NCBI GenBank assembly: GCA_002897895.1
Contig: BDSY01000061.1
Location: forward strand, 1-52,811
Direction: 5' to 3'
Source: a bacterium BMS3Abin06
Lineage (GTDB): Bacteria > Nitrospirota > Thermodesulfovibrionia > UBA6902
Length of the DNA: 52,811 bases
In this document: one piece after another, positions 42,612-52,303 of the stretch
Numbering within the stretch: position 1 is the first letter of the stretch
Layout of the letters: each line of letters begins with the position of its first letter
Position numbers and translations under genes: made by a program
Notes under the pieces: generated by a model
The model's input: only the letters and a program-made list of their open reading frames with translations
What the model was told of the DNA's origin: nothing
Databases searched by the model: none

Positions 42612-43628
42612 ATGGATACCGAATTTCATTATTACATGACAGGAATAATTGCCAAAGCAGCGGGTTTCAACGGCGATGAAGCCAAAACCATTGCAGCGGC
42701 ATCGGAATACGTTGATGAAAACGACGTATGCCTTAAGATCGAAAACCGCTCAGGCGGTGAAGTGTATGAAAACTATATCTCCCAGACAATGAATATCCTC
42801 AAACCCAAAAGGAGATTAATGAGGATATACCCTGTCTTTCATTTTGTCCCCGGCGATCCCGCGGATGAGATGGCATATCGCAATGACGGCAAGATGCATT
42901 TATTGAATACCACCCCGGACAATGAAATCGCCAATAACCTGATGGACGAAGCATTCAAGGTTCCCGAAGATGCGAGACTTTACCGTATCGGCATAGCAAC
43001 GCATGCTTATGCCGACACATGGGCACATCAGAACTTCGTAGGCTGGTATGACTATTTTAATAATATAGGGCTGGACCCAAAGCCCGACATCGGCCATGCC
43101 GACGCGGAACACCATCCGGACTGGCCGGCCCACCGGTGGGAAGATGAACGCCTTGTTAAAGATGAGATTGATAATACGGATCGTTACATTGATGCCGCTG
43201 AAAAGATTTACCGTAAATATCGCTGTTACCTTGAACTTATCAACAGAAATGCCGATACTGAGTGGGATGATTTGTGCCGTCAATTAATTACGGCTATGGG
43301 CCCGTCATTTTCAGGGAACAGCAACTGCTACAGCGAAGAGCGCATCAACCGCTACAGAGAAATTGCTCCATGGCTGGGTGATTTTGACGAAGCCGACTGG
43401 TTTAATGATGCGATAGAAATAAAAGTGCGGGGTCTGAAGGATTCCGAGAGCGGATTGCTCTCAATGTTTACAATGCTGCGTGACAAACTTTATTGGAAGG
43501 ATGGGGTGGATAAGGAAAAGACAGACTGGTTCCGGTTCCAGGAATCCGTAAAAGAACACCAGAAATTCGCCATGGGTTTTCTCGAAAAATTATTTAATAA
43601 AATGGGAATTGACCTTCACAGCCGGTAA
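42612..43628 (+). CDS. DUF6765-family protein
   Basis: A 338-residue soluble protein beginning MDTEFHYYMTGIIAKAAGF, with AAASEYVDENDVCLKI near 28. Histidines are clustered as YPVFHFVPGDPADE, GIATHAYADTWAHQNFVGWY (about 127-146) and HADAEHHPDWPAHRW. The HAYADTWAHQ block recalls the metal site of zinc-dependent phospholipase C-like proteins, and I recall the family as DUF6765. A hydrolase role is possible but unproven. It is the first gene of a five-gene plus-strand run to 49477, with 43 bp to the next gene. Confidence 0.7.
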   Translation: MDTEFHYYMTGIIAKAAGFNGDEAKTIAAASEYVDENDVCLKIENRSGGEVYENYISQTMNILKPKRRLMRIYPVFHFVPGDPADEMAYRNDGKMHLLNTTPDNEIANNLMDEAFKVPEDARLYRIGIATHAYADTWAHQNFVGWYDYFNNIGLDPKPDIGHADAEHHPDWPAHRWEDERLVKDEIDNTDRYIDAAEKIYRKYRCYLELINRNADTEWDDLCRQLITAMGPSFSGNSNCYSEERINRYREIAPWLGDFDEADWFNDAIEIKVRGLKDSESGLLSMFTMLRDKLYWKDGVDKEKTDWFRFQESVKEHQKFAMGFLEKLFNKMGIDLHSR

Positions 43629-43671
43629 TAAGTACCCGGAGACTTTTTAATCTTTAACGGAAAGGCATGAG

Positions 43672-45543
43672 ATGAAGACAAAAATTATCTGCGTGGTTTT
43701 ATCGGTATTTTTTCTATACTCCTGCACTAAAAAGGAGTTCAGAAATAATGGAAGTATTTTCCCTGCGGTCAAGCTATCCCGGGACTTTACCCTTGTTGAT
43801 ACCTGTAACAGGGAGGACCCGCTGTTCCTGGAGATAATGCAGAAAGATCTGCAGGGAAAGAAAACCCCGCTGGAGCTTATGCAATACTATACGGACATCC
43901 TCAACAAAAGCGCCTCACACGGGGTAATCGATGACAAGCTCGACCGGCTTTTCCTCTGCGGCAAGACCCCGCAGGACCTTGACGGCTTCTACCACGGGAT
44001 CACCATGAGCCTGAAAACAGGGACGGATATTTACAGTATCCTTGAGGAGACCCGCCGGAATCTCGGCATCGGCAAAGAGGTTGATATACTTCAGTCCCTT
44101 TACGGCAGCATACTCTCTGATACATCACCGTGGGCAGGGAAAGACTTCAAGAAGATGGGGCAGGAGAAGCCTATGAAATTTACCGCCGGCTTTGACATGG
44201 GTGATGATCCGATGTATCTCGGAATAAACTCCTTCCGCAAAGACAGGAAGGGAGTTGTGAACAATCTTTCAAACTACGTGCTATCTGCTGTTATAGACAT
44301 GGAGAGAGCGCCCGGCACGGAGGACGACAGACAACGTTCCTGGATAGATGCGAGGGGCGGACTTTTTCTTGCCCAAAAAGGTATGTCCGTAGATACCGGG
44401 CATCCTGAAAAAGAGGTGATGGCGCTTAATTACCGGTGGAAGAACCTGGGGAATAAACTCCCCAACAAACTGCTAATTGATGAGATCGTTGAGATATCAA
44501 AAGGCCTTTACCTCGGCAAGCTCTACTATGCCACTTCCGTGAAATACCTTTTCAAAGACTATGACCCCGGGGTTTCAAGAAAGGATTACAAATACAGGAA
44601 TTTCGGGTACTTCCTCCTCATGGACGACACCTGGCTTAATGAAAAGAACAGGCTCTTTCCCGAGCTTGCATACAATATAGGTGAGGACCTCTCCGGCAAA
44701 TTCACGACATTCAGGTTTATGGATTCCCCTGAGTGCAGGGGCATCCGGGAGGATATGGGAGACGGTATGACTATCCTCCATTATCTCCAGGGGATTTATG
44801 ACGGGATACAGAAAGGGCCCGGATACAAGGAGCGTTACTTTGACAGGCTCCTCGATGTGTTTAAATGCGGGGAACGGCCCGACGGCATCAACGGCTTTCT
44901 GCACGGAGGGGTTGTCTCTTTCAATAACGGCGGCTTCCTGAAAAAGTTCAACAGGACTCTGCTGAATGACATATACCCTGCTGTCAGACCGTTTTCCCCA
45001 TGGACGGGCAAGACCTTTACACTCTCATCCGTGGAGGGAATAAGGAAATATATAGGAGAAAGCGCCGGATATTATGAAGGGAAGAATCCCGTTATCATTG
45101 GAACCAATACATACAGCAAAGACCTTGACCTCTCCCTGCCTGCCACGGCATTTATAGAACACTTAGATAAGACAGGGATGGTGGTGGAATATCCTGACGA
45201 AAGGGAAAAAAGCGAGGGCATTTATGTCAAGAGTTTTTACTTTATTGCAACCAACGCCAAATCCATCAATCCCGACAACGGGGGCAAGGAAGTCCTGCAG
45301 TTCAACTACCGGTGGCCGGAATTCCATACCATAACCCCCGACCACCTTTGCATAGACGAGTTAGTCAGGATAGCCGACGGCCTGTACATAGGGCAGCTCC
45401 TCTATTCGACAAGACCTGAGATCGGATATGACCCGGCGAAAGACCCTGCTGTCTATGCGTATGAAAATTTCGGATACTTTATGCTGATGGATGACGACTG
45501 GTATGCAATCAGGGAGCTTATCGGCTTTGACACGGACCAATAA
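43672..45543 (+). CDS. Large lipoprotein with internal duplication
   Basis: A 623-residue protein with a lipobox at residues 14-18 (LYSC, Cys18), so it should be anchored to a membrane. Two homologous halves are visible. FLCGKTPQDLDGFYHGITMS near 98 matches FKCGERPDGINGFLHGGVVS near 400. IDEIVEISKGLYLGKLYYAT near 273 matches IDELVRIADGLYIGQLLYST near 580. NFGYFLLMDDTW matches NFGYFMLMDDDW near the end of each half. I do not recognise the family. It precedes a glycyl-radical enzyme by 51 bp, so it may act on or deliver the same lipid-like compound. Confidence 0.72.
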   Translation: MKTKIICVVLSVFFLYSCTKKEFRNNGSIFPAVKLSRDFTLVDTCNREDPLFLEIMQKDLQGKKTPLELMQYYTDILNKSASHGVIDDKLDRLFLCGKTPQDLDGFYHGITMSLKTGTDIYSILEETRRNLGIGKEVDILQSLYGSILSDTSPWAGKDFKKMGQEKPMKFTAGFDMGDDPMYLGINSFRKDRKGVVNNLSNYVLSAVIDMERAPGTEDDRQRSWIDARGGLFLAQKGMSVDTGHPEKEVMALNYRWKNLGNKLPNKLLIDEIVEISKGLYLGKLYYATSVKYLFKDYDPGVSRKDYKYRNFGYFLLMDDTWLNEKNRLFPELAYNIGEDLSGKFTTFRFMDSPECRGIREDMGDGMTILHYLQGIYDGIQKGPGYKERYFDRLLDVFKCGERPDGINGFLHGGVVSFNNGGFLKKFNRTLLNDIYPAVRPFSPWTGKTFTLSSVEGIRKYIGESAGYYEGKNPVIIGTNTYSKDLDLSLPATAFIEHLDKTGMVVEYPDEREKSEGIYVKSFYFIATNAKSINPDNGGKEVLQFNYRWPEFHTITPDHLCIDELVRIADGLYIGQLLYSTRPEIGYDPAKDPAVYAYENFGYFMLMDDDWYAIRELIGFDTDQ

Positions 45544-45594
45544 AGAGCAATGTGCTGGTTTGAGGAATTATCTTAATTAAACAGGAGGTGGCCG

Positions 45595-48075
45595 GTGACT
45601 AAAGTGACTTTAGACGATATAAGTCTGCAAGAATATACACTTGATAACCTGGAGTTGATTCAAAGACTGAGAAAAGCACAGATCAAAATAAAGCCCGAAG
45701 TCTGTATTGAACGCTCAAGGCATTTAACCCGTTATTTAAAGAATATGTCTACTGATGACGAGCCTGTAGAAATCCGGTATGCAAAGGCCGTCAACCACTT
45801 CCTTTCCAGCAAGAAGCCCCTTTTTTTCGATGATAACCTGCTTGCAGGCACGACCTCGTCAAAGGCATTCGGGGCGCCCGTATATCCCGAATATACGGGA
45901 ATGACCATCTGGCCTGAACTGGATACCATCAGTGACCGAGAGAAAAATCCGTTAAGGCTCTCGGCAGAAGATGCGGATGAACTGAACTTTGAGATATATC
46001 CCTACTGGATGGAGCGCAATATCCTCGAATACACAAGGAAGAAATATAACAACCCGGCGTGTATGGGCCTATTTGAAAAGTTTGTCTTTTTCATTGCAGG
46101 CAAGGCAGGCACTATCTCCCATACCATTCCCGACTACAGAGTTGCATTGGACAAAGGCGTGGAATTTATCATTGAACAGGCCGCGTCACGGGAGAAAGAT
46201 ATCCGGGAGGGCGGGGACATTACCGGAGAAAATAAACAAAAGCTCGAATTTTACCGGGCTGTTCAGATTGCAATGCAAGGTATTATAGCTTACGCACAAA
46301 ACCTGAGTAAAAAGGCCGCTGAACTTGCCCAAAAAACAGACGATTCGTTCAGGAAACAGAACTTCCTGACAATGTCCGAAGTATGCGCAAAGGTGCCTGC
46401 AAAACCCGCATCCACATTCAGGGAGGCCGTGAACTCCCTCTGGATTATCCAGGTTGCAATCCATGCGGAAAGCATTAATATGGCCATGAGTCCGGGAAGG
46501 CTCGACCAGGTGCTCTATAAATATTATAAGAGCGATATTGACAACGGGACACTGACCGATAAAGAGGCAATTGAAATCATGAGCTGTCTCTGGCTGAAGA
46601 TCAATGACAACACCAATCTCGTGCCCGAGACAGCGGAAGAGCTCTGGGGGGGCGCGGGCACTGTGCCTGCGGTTACAGTGGGCGGTGTTGACGAAAATGG
46701 TGAAGATGCAGTCAATGAATTAACATATATCATACTCAGGGTAACGGAGCTTCTCAAGCTGAGAGACCCCAGTATGAATGCCAGGTATCACTATGATAAA
46801 AATACGGAGGAGTACCGCGACAGGGTTGCCGGGGTCATAGTGAACACAAGGGCAGTGCCTGCATTTCATAATGACGTGGCTGATATCAGGACACTTGAGA
46901 ACCAGGGAGTGAAGACCGGACATGCACGGGATTACGGAATAATCGGGTGCGTTGAGATGGGCATACCGGGCAGAAGCTATGATGCCTCGAGCTCCATCAT
47001 ATTCAATCTTGTCTCGGCCCTGGAACTGACTTTTTACAACGGCAAGAGACCCATTGTCGGTGATGAACAGATAGGGCCTGTGACCGGCGACCCCGCGGAC
47101 TTCAGGAGTTTTGAGGAGTTCCGGGAGGCATTCAAGAAACAGGCGGCCTGGCTCATTGGACAGGCCATTGAATTAAACGAATACTTCGGCCTAGCGCATC
47201 AGGAAATATATCCCACGCCGCTGCTTTCGGCCTTTTTCGAAGGGCCCATGGAAAAAGGGAAAGACCTTATATTCGGGGGAGCGCTGTATAATGCGTCAGG
47301 GGCGACGCATATCGGGTTTGCCGACACGGTTGATTCACTCAGCGCAATAGAGAAGGCGGTCTTCATCGATAAAAAATGCACGTTTGCCGAACTCATCCAG
47401 GCGCTCAGGGAAAACTTCAGCGGCCATGAAAAGCTGCACGCATACCTCGTTAACAGAACTCCCAAATACGGTACGGAAGACCCGGTTGCATTGAAAAACT
47501 CACAGAACCTCATCCGTTTTCTCTATGATTTCTACCAGGGACATACAAACTACCGGGGCGGCAAATACAGGCCGGCTTACTGGACAACAACCAATCACGC
47601 AGGACAGGGAAAGCTCTCGGGCGCTCTCCCCAACGGCAGAAAGGCTTACCAGGTATTGGCCAGCGGCATCACCCCCGTATCACAGGCCGCTCCCGACCTG
47701 GCAGCGTGCCTGAGAACAGTAGGCGGGCTTGACAGCCTCTGCATCCCCATGGGAGAGGCCCTCAACCTGAAGTATCCATCTGTTTCAGGTGATGATGACC
47801 TTAAAAAATTTGCCCAGGCTGTGGAGGCGTATTTCCGGAGCGGCGGTCTCCATGTGCAGTTTAATATCATGTCTTACGAAACCCTTCTCGATGCCAAAGA
47901 AAATCCTGATAAATACCCTGAGCTCCTCGTAAGGGTATCAGGATACTCGGCATATTTCAATGCCCTAAATGAGGCGATGAAGGAGGAGATTATCACAAGG
48001 ACCGAATACGACATAAAGACCGGAAAGGCAAACCCGTTTCCCGAGGCCGATAAATCGATGCTGTCATATGAATAG
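45595..48075 (+). CDS. Glycyl-radical enzyme (PFL/diol-dehydratase-like) of unknown substrate
   Basis: An 826-residue protein from a GTG with AGGAGGTGGCC just before. The catalytic cysteine loop is YGIIGCVEMGIPGRSY, with Cys452 and Glu454. The glycyl-radical loop is LLVRVSGYSAYFNAL, with Gly783. CxE is found in GREs that act as dehydratases, decarboxylases or C-C or C-S lyases, not in true pyruvate formate-lyase, which has CC. The text around the site (CVEMGIPG; TTTNHAGQGKLSG near 665) is not one I can assign to CutC, glycerol dehydratase, HPAD or benzylsuccinate synthase. Its activase and an SCP2-like protein follow. The enzyme requires anaerobic conditions. Confidence 0.9.
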   Translation: MTKVTLDDISLQEYTLDNLELIQRLRKAQIKIKPEVCIERSRHLTRYLKNMSTDDEPVEIRYAKAVNHFLSSKKPLFFDDNLLAGTTSSKAFGAPVYPEYTGMTIWPELDTISDREKNPLRLSAEDADELNFEIYPYWMERNILEYTRKKYNNPACMGLFEKFVFFIAGKAGTISHTIPDYRVALDKGVEFIIEQAASREKDIREGGDITGENKQKLEFYRAVQIAMQGIIAYAQNLSKKAAELAQKTDDSFRKQNFLTMSEVCAKVPAKPASTFREAVNSLWIIQVAIHAESINMAMSPGRLDQVLYKYYKSDIDNGTLTDKEAIEIMSCLWLKINDNTNLVPETAEELWGGAGTVPAVTVGGVDENGEDAVNELTYIILRVTELLKLRDPSMNARYHYDKNTEEYRDRVAGVIVNTRAVPAFHNDVADIRTLENQGVKTGHARDYGIIGCVEMGIPGRSYDASSSIIFNLVSALELTFYNGKRPIVGDEQIGPVTGDPADFRSFEEFREAFKKQAAWLIGQAIELNEYFGLAHQEIYPTPLLSAFFEGPMEKGKDLIFGGALYNASGATHIGFADTVDSLSAIEKAVFIDKKCTFAELIQALRENFSGHEKLHAYLVNRTPKYGTEDPVALKNSQNLIRFLYDFYQGHTNYRGGKYRPAYWTTTNHAGQGKLSGALPNGRKAYQVLASGITPVSQAAPDLAACLRTVGGLDSLCIPMGEALNLKYPSVSGDDDLKKFAQAVEAYFRSGGLHVQFNIMSYETLLDAKENPDKYPELLVRVSGYSAYFNALNEAMKEEIITRTEYDIKTGKANPFPEADKSMLSYE

Positions 48076-48092
48076 GGAAGGAGGCAAATGCA

Positions 48093-48554
48093 ATGGATGA
48101 TTTTTTGAACTTTATACTTTTTCGTAATTTCAGGGCCAAAAGGTTAATGAAGAAATGGCTCAGGAGCATGGAATCCGAAGCAGCCGAGGAATCTCTTGAG
48201 ATTCTATTGAAGTTGATGAGTCTGATGTTTCTCATTAACTTCAGGAATTTCAGGCGAAATATCGAGGGGTTTAACGGAAGGTATCTCTTTAAAAGCAGGG
48301 ACAACAGCATAACTGTCTCAGCCGTGTTTGAAAACAACAGGATGACGGTCTCCGAAAGATTGATTGATAATCCGGATATCACGGTAGATTTCAGAAACGG
48401 CAAGGCGCTCCTGAATTTTATCCTTTCACCCAAACCGGACATATTGGGATCAATGCTCAGGCAGGATGTGGCGCCTCACGGCAATTTTAACTACCTGTAT
48501 AAATTTGCGTATATGGCAAAACGCCTGCAATTAATGGCAGCTGGAAGCGTATGA
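48093..48554 (+). CDS. SCP2-like (sterol-carrier fold) small protein
   Basis: A 153-residue protein with an N-terminal helical part (about 1-60) and a C-terminal part with NSITVSAVFENNRMTVSER and DITVDFRNGKALLNFILS (about 70-120). This alternation resembles SCP2-type lipid-binding domains. GGAAGGAGG precedes the ATG, and the stop overlaps the activase start by 4 bp. The position between a glycyl-radical enzyme and its activase is unusual and suggests a hydrophobic substrate or product. The fold call is tentative. Confidence 0.55.
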   Translation: MDDFLNFILFRNFRAKRLMKKWLRSMESEAAEESLEILLKLMSLMFLINFRNFRRNIEGFNGRYLFKSRDNSITVSAVFENNRMTVSERLIDNPDITVDFRNGKALLNFILSPKPDILGSMLRQDVAPHGNFNYLYKFAYMAKRLQLMAAGSV

Positions 48555-49477
48555 ATAATGAACAAAGACAGCCTTTGATATTTAATATTCACCACTTTGC
48601 CCTTGATGACGGACCGGGCATCAGGACAACGGTTTTTCTCAAGGGCTGTCCCCTTTCCTGTGTCTGGTGCCATAATCCCGAATCCATGAGCTGTAATGCG
48701 GAAATTGCTTTTTATCCTAACCAGTGCATTCAATGCGGGGACTGTCGGTCTGCCTGTGAACAAGGGGCGATAAAACTGGATGCCGGCCGGAGGATAAAAA
48801 GGGATAAATGTTCCGCCTGCGGCAAATGTGCAGACATCTGTCCTGCTGCGGCGCTTAAAGTAATCGGCAATCATTACCCTGGTGACGAATTAATTGAAAT
48901 ACTGCTGAAAGACCGCATCTTTTATGAAACCTCAGAAGGCGGTGTAACTTTCTCAGGCGGGGAGCCCGCACTGCATGCCCGTTATCTGGAGCCAATAATG
49001 AGAGAGCTGAAGAAAAACAATATCCATATTGCAATCCAGACATCCGGAATGTTTGATCTCACCGAATTCAGGACAAAACTTCTCCCCTGTATTGACCTGA
49101 TATATTTTGACATTAAATTTATTGACCGGCACGAACATAAAAAATATACGGGCAGAGGCAATGATACGATACTCGATAATTTTACGGATCTGATAGAGAC
49201 ACCGGATGTTGAGATCATCCCGAGAGTGCCCCTTGTCCCCGATATTACGGCAACGGAAAAAAACCTGGCCGGGATCGCTGATTTCATTAAAAAAGCCGGA
49301 TGTCCATCATATGAATTATTACCCTATAATTCGGGGGGGATTTCAAAAAGAGACTTTCTGGGAAAAAATGCGCCCCCTGCATTGAAAAACATCAGACTGA
49401 ATATGGAAGAGGAAAAAGAGTGCAGGGAAATATTTGCTCAATGTTTTCCGGATAAATCAGCCCCTGTGATTCGATAA
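48551..49477 (+). CDS. Glycyl-radical enzyme activating protein (radical SAM)
   Basis: A 308-residue radical SAM enzyme that installs the glycyl radical. The cluster motif CPLSCVWC (CxxxCxxC) is near 30-37. Next come two ferredoxin-type motifs (CIQCGDCRSAC near 56 and CSACGKCADIC near 83), which occur in activases of CxE-type GREs rather than of PFL. GGVTFSGGEPALHARY near 135 is the SAM-binding GGE segment. The coupled ATGA start and the order after the GRE confirm the pairing. Confidence 0.93.
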   Translation: MNNEQRQPLIFNIHHFALDDGPGIRTTVFLKGCPLSCVWCHNPESMSCNAEIAFYPNQCIQCGDCRSACEQGAIKLDAGRRIKRDKCSACGKCADICPAAALKVIGNHYPGDELIEILLKDRIFYETSEGGVTFSGGEPALHARYLEPIMRELKKNNIHIAIQTSGMFDLTEFRTKLLPCIDLIYFDIKFIDRHEHKKYTGRGNDTILDNFTDLIETPDVEIIPRVPLVPDITATEKNLAGIADFIKKAGCPSYELLPYNSGGISKRDFLGKNAPPALKNIRLNMEEEKECREIFAQCFPDKSAPVIR

Positions 49478-49499
49478 AGCAGATGGGTGAATTTCCATG

Positions 49500-49618
49500 T
49501 ATCTGTCTGTCATTCCGGCAGTTTTTAAACCGGAATCCAGTCTTTTCAATAAGTTCTGGATGCCCGATTACAGACTTCGGGCATGACAGGGGGAAAATAG
49601 CAATCTATAAACAGACTA
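49500..49618. mobile_element. Diverged copy of the GTCTGT MITE
   Basis: The inner part (GGAATCCAGTCTTTTCA, then AGTTCTGGATGCCCG and ACTTCGGGCATGACA) matches the element at 30218-30360. The right end, inverted, reads AGTCTGTTTATAGATTGC. The left end is eroded to about CTGTCTGTCATTCC. It lies between the activase and aldolase genes, which are convergent. Confidence 0.75.
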
Positions 49619-49634
49619 ATAAAATGTGATTTTT

Positions 49635-50996
49635 TTATTCCAGTATATCCTCCGGAACTTTTTTTTCGACAACCACAGGTTTTACAGTTCTGTCAACTAT
49701 CTCCTTTGAATTTACAACCTTAAGCTCTGTAAAAAGCAGGTCAAACTTATCTGAAAGCTCTTTCATTATCGGCTCTTTGACATCAACAGGCAGATCCCAC
49801 CACTTTTGTTTCAATGGGCCGAAGCCTTTTTTGCGGGTCTTGTATATAAACTGGTCGTCTGTTTGCCCCTCTTTTTTCTCTTTTGAGAAGTTCTCGTGAA
49901 TATATTTATATACCTCATCCCTGAATGCTGCCGGAAGCGCGGGATTGTCGTATATTATGTTTTGAAATCCGGTTGCAAGGTGGACTTCTGAAGTTCCGGT
50001 CTCAGGGAATTTGTGGAATGCCTCATCCGGCAGTGTTGATGCCCCATGCTGGACAGCGCCTGAAAGACCATACTCCCTTCTCGCTATTTCAGACATCTCC
50101 ATGAGCGTATCGAAATCAATTTTTACCTGGGCAAGTGAGCCGTCAGGCAATACCACTCCCCCGTGAGCAGTGCCTGTCTGAACGCTCAGCTTGCTCACGC
50201 CCTTCCCTGCTTTAAATACTTCTTTGAAACCGTCAAGGTAAGCCCTCAATTCTTCGGGGGTGCTGTTTTTGCCTCCTATCTCTCCTATTTCTCCGCCTAT
50301 TGAGACCGTGACGCCTGCCGGTTCTATCTCTCTGATGTATGTTGCGAGCTCTGCGGCTGCCTCAAAATTCGGCCTCTGTTCCTCCTTCAGATCTTTCTTG
50401 TCAAGGTCGACAAGGGTAGAAGTATCAAGGTCAATATTGTAAAACTCGGCCTCGATCGCCTCTTTAATAAGCCCCTTCACATAATCCGTCTCGGGTTTCG
50501 GGTCATCCAGATAATATCTTCTCACAAGCTGGAAATGGTCGCCCTGAATAAAAACCGGACCAATGAAACCTTCCTTCACCGCAGCAGCCAGCACTGCGGC
50601 TGAATATTCAAGCGGCCTCTGTTTTGTATAACCGATTTCAGAACGGGCTATCTCAAATATTAAAGCTCCGGCATTTTTTTCTATTGCCTTTCTGAATATT
50701 GTTTTTGCCGTATCATAAGTCAGGCCTCTTATGTTAATTGCCGGCACTGTAAAGCCGGGATAGTTTTTGCCCATTTCTTCATATAGTGACTGGATGGATG
50801 CAGGCACCGCCCCCATCTGTTTGGCTATCTCGATTACAAGTCTTTGAAGCCCTTTTCTCTTTTCCTCATCAGGATTAAAAACCGCTTCATAAATGAGAGC
50901 ATCCATCAGTCCCCTTACTGAATCCGCATCTTTAACCTGAACCTTGCCGTCACTGATACTGATACAATCCTTCAGTTTTGCCGATACATCCGCCAT
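49635..50996 (-). CDS. fba: Class II fructose-bisphosphate aldolase (long type)
   Basis: A 453-residue TIM-barrel protein. Motifs include FTVPAINIRGLTYDTAKTIF near 76, PVFIQGDHFQLV near 146 (Asp-His zinc site), VSIGGEIGEIGGKNSTP near 232 and QTGTAHGGVVLPDGS near 272. It should cleave fructose 1,6-bisphosphate, or a related ketose bisphosphate. The length exceeds the 280-360 residues of common FbaA; a longer branch is known in anaerobes. The C-terminal 80 residues are charged. It appears monocistronic. Confidence 0.85.
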   Translation of the reverse strand: MADVSAKLKDCISISDGKVQVKDADSVRGLMDALIYEAVFNPDEEKRKGLQRLVIEIAKQMGAVPASIQSLYEEMGKNYPGFTVPAINIRGLTYDTAKTIFRKAIEKNAGALIFEIARSEIGYTKQRPLEYSAAVLAAAVKEGFIGPVFIQGDHFQLVRRYYLDDPKPETDYVKGLIKEAIEAEFYNIDLDTSTLVDLDKKDLKEEQRPNFEAAAELATYIREIEPAGVTVSIGGEIGEIGGKNSTPEELRAYLDGFKEVFKAGKGVSKLSVQTGTAHGGVVLPDGSLAQVKIDFDTLMEMSEIARREYGLSGAVQHGASTLPDEAFHKFPETGTSEVHLATGFQNIIYDNPALPAAFRDEVYKYIHENFSKEKKEGQTDDQFIYKTRKKGFGPLKQKWWDLPVDVKEPIMKELSDKFDLLFTELKVVNSKEIVDRTVKPVVVEKKVPEDILE

Positions 50997-51127
50997 AGTT
51001 CCTCCTCAGAATTAAAGTTTTATTAATTAATTTAGCCTTTACTGAAAATGTATTTTTAAACTTCCCTTACTGTGACAGAGATTATAAAGAACCAATATTG
51101 AATTACCTTATGCCTGTTTCCGCTGCC

Positions 51128-52303
51128 TCAAATTTTGGCGATAAATTCCCCGGGTGACTTGCGGGTTATCTCGTCATCATGCCGGCTGATCATATGCTCA
51201 CCTTCAATATCCTGCCCTGCAATAAATTCTTCGGTCATTCTGTAAGCTACATCGTCACTGAATTGCTTTGGCGGGTGTTTCATAAAGTAGGCGGAGGGAG
51301 AATAGAGGATGCCGCCTTTATTTCTGTTAAGGGCCAGCTTGCAGCACCTGATTGCATCGATAGCAACGCCCGCGGAGTTTGGAGAGTCTTCTACAGACAA
51401 CCGCAACTCCAGGTTCATCGGCACACCACCGAAGAGCTCCCCCTCCATGCGTATGAAACAGATTTTGTTATCCTTCTGCCAGGGCACGTAATCGCTTGGC
51501 CCTATATGGATATTTTCAGGATCGAGTCTTGTATCAAGAACTGATTGTACAGCTTCTGTCTTTGATTCCTTTTTGGATGCAAGCCTGCTCCTGTTCAGCA
51601 TATTGAGAAAATCTGTATTGCCGCCTGTATTTAACTGATATGTTCTTGCTATTTTCACTCCTCTTTTCTTAAATAAATCAGCCAGGGTTCTGTGGAGAAT
51701 GGTGGCGCCGAGCTGTGCCTTTATGTCGTCTCCGATTACAGGCAGGTTTTTCTGCTTGAATTTCGCAGCCCATTCAGGATCACTCGCAATAAAAACGGGC
51801 ATGTTGTTTATGAATCCCGTGCCGGCGTCAAGGGCGCATTCAGCATAAAACCTCACGGCCTTTTCCGAACCCACGGGAAGGTAATTCAGAAGCATTTCAG
51901 CTCCGGATTTTTTTAATGTACTGACTATCTCTTCTTTTGCGGCTTCCTTTTCATCACTTATTACCAATCTGTATTTATCCTCATAATCTTTCATGTGGCC
52001 GGAAAATCCATCGAGGATTCTGCCCATTTTCACCTTCACATCGGCTTTGGGTAAATTATTGCAAAATACTGTTGTACAGTTCGGGAGGGCGAATACGGCT
52101 TCATTAACATCCTTTCCGACTTTTCTTTTATCAATGTCAAAAGCAGCCACAACCTCAATGTCACCCGGTTTGAAACCCCCGATATCCCAGTGCATTAATC
52201 CGGGTGCATCCGAGCTGTCTTTACCCTTATAATATTCCATACCCTGGAGTAATGAACCGGCACAGTTGCCAAGTCCTGCGATAGCGATTCTGATCTTCTC
52301 CAT
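51128..52303 (-). CDS. Inositol-3-phosphate synthase
   Basis: A 391-residue protein with an N-terminal NAD-binding Rossmann motif IRIAIAGLGNCAGSLLQGME, INNMPVFIAS near 165, IGDDIKAQLGATILHR near 193 and the family motif LNTGGNTDFLNMLNRS near 226. It converts glucose 6-phosphate to inositol 3-phosphate, the first step to inositol lipids or compatible solutes. GGGAGGTAATCT precedes the ATG. It lies 131 bp upstream of the aldolase, so it is probably separate. Confidence 0.93.
   Translation of the reverse strand: MEKIRIAIAGLGNCAGSLLQGMEYYKGKDSSDAPGLMHWDIGGFKPGDIEVVAAFDIDKRKVGKDVNEAVFALPNCTTVFCNNLPKADVKVKMGRILDGFSGHMKDYEDKYRLVISDEKEAAKEEIVSTLKKSGAEMLLNYLPVGSEKAVRFYAECALDAGTGFINNMPVFIASDPEWAAKFKQKNLPVIGDDIKAQLGATILHRTLADLFKKRGVKIARTYQLNTGGNTDFLNMLNRSRLASKKESKTEAVQSVLDTRLDPENIHIGPSDYVPWQKDNKICFIRMEGELFGGVPMNLELRLSVEDSPNSAGVAIDAIRCCKLALNRNKGGILYSPSAYFMKHPPKQFSDDVAYRMTEEFIAGQDIEGEHMISRHDDEITRKSPGEFIAKI

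Noticed and set aside
45595-48075. Annotation as pyruvate formate-lyase
   Set aside because: The active site has a single cysteine in a CxE context, not adjacent cysteines, and the activase carries extra ferredoxin clusters.
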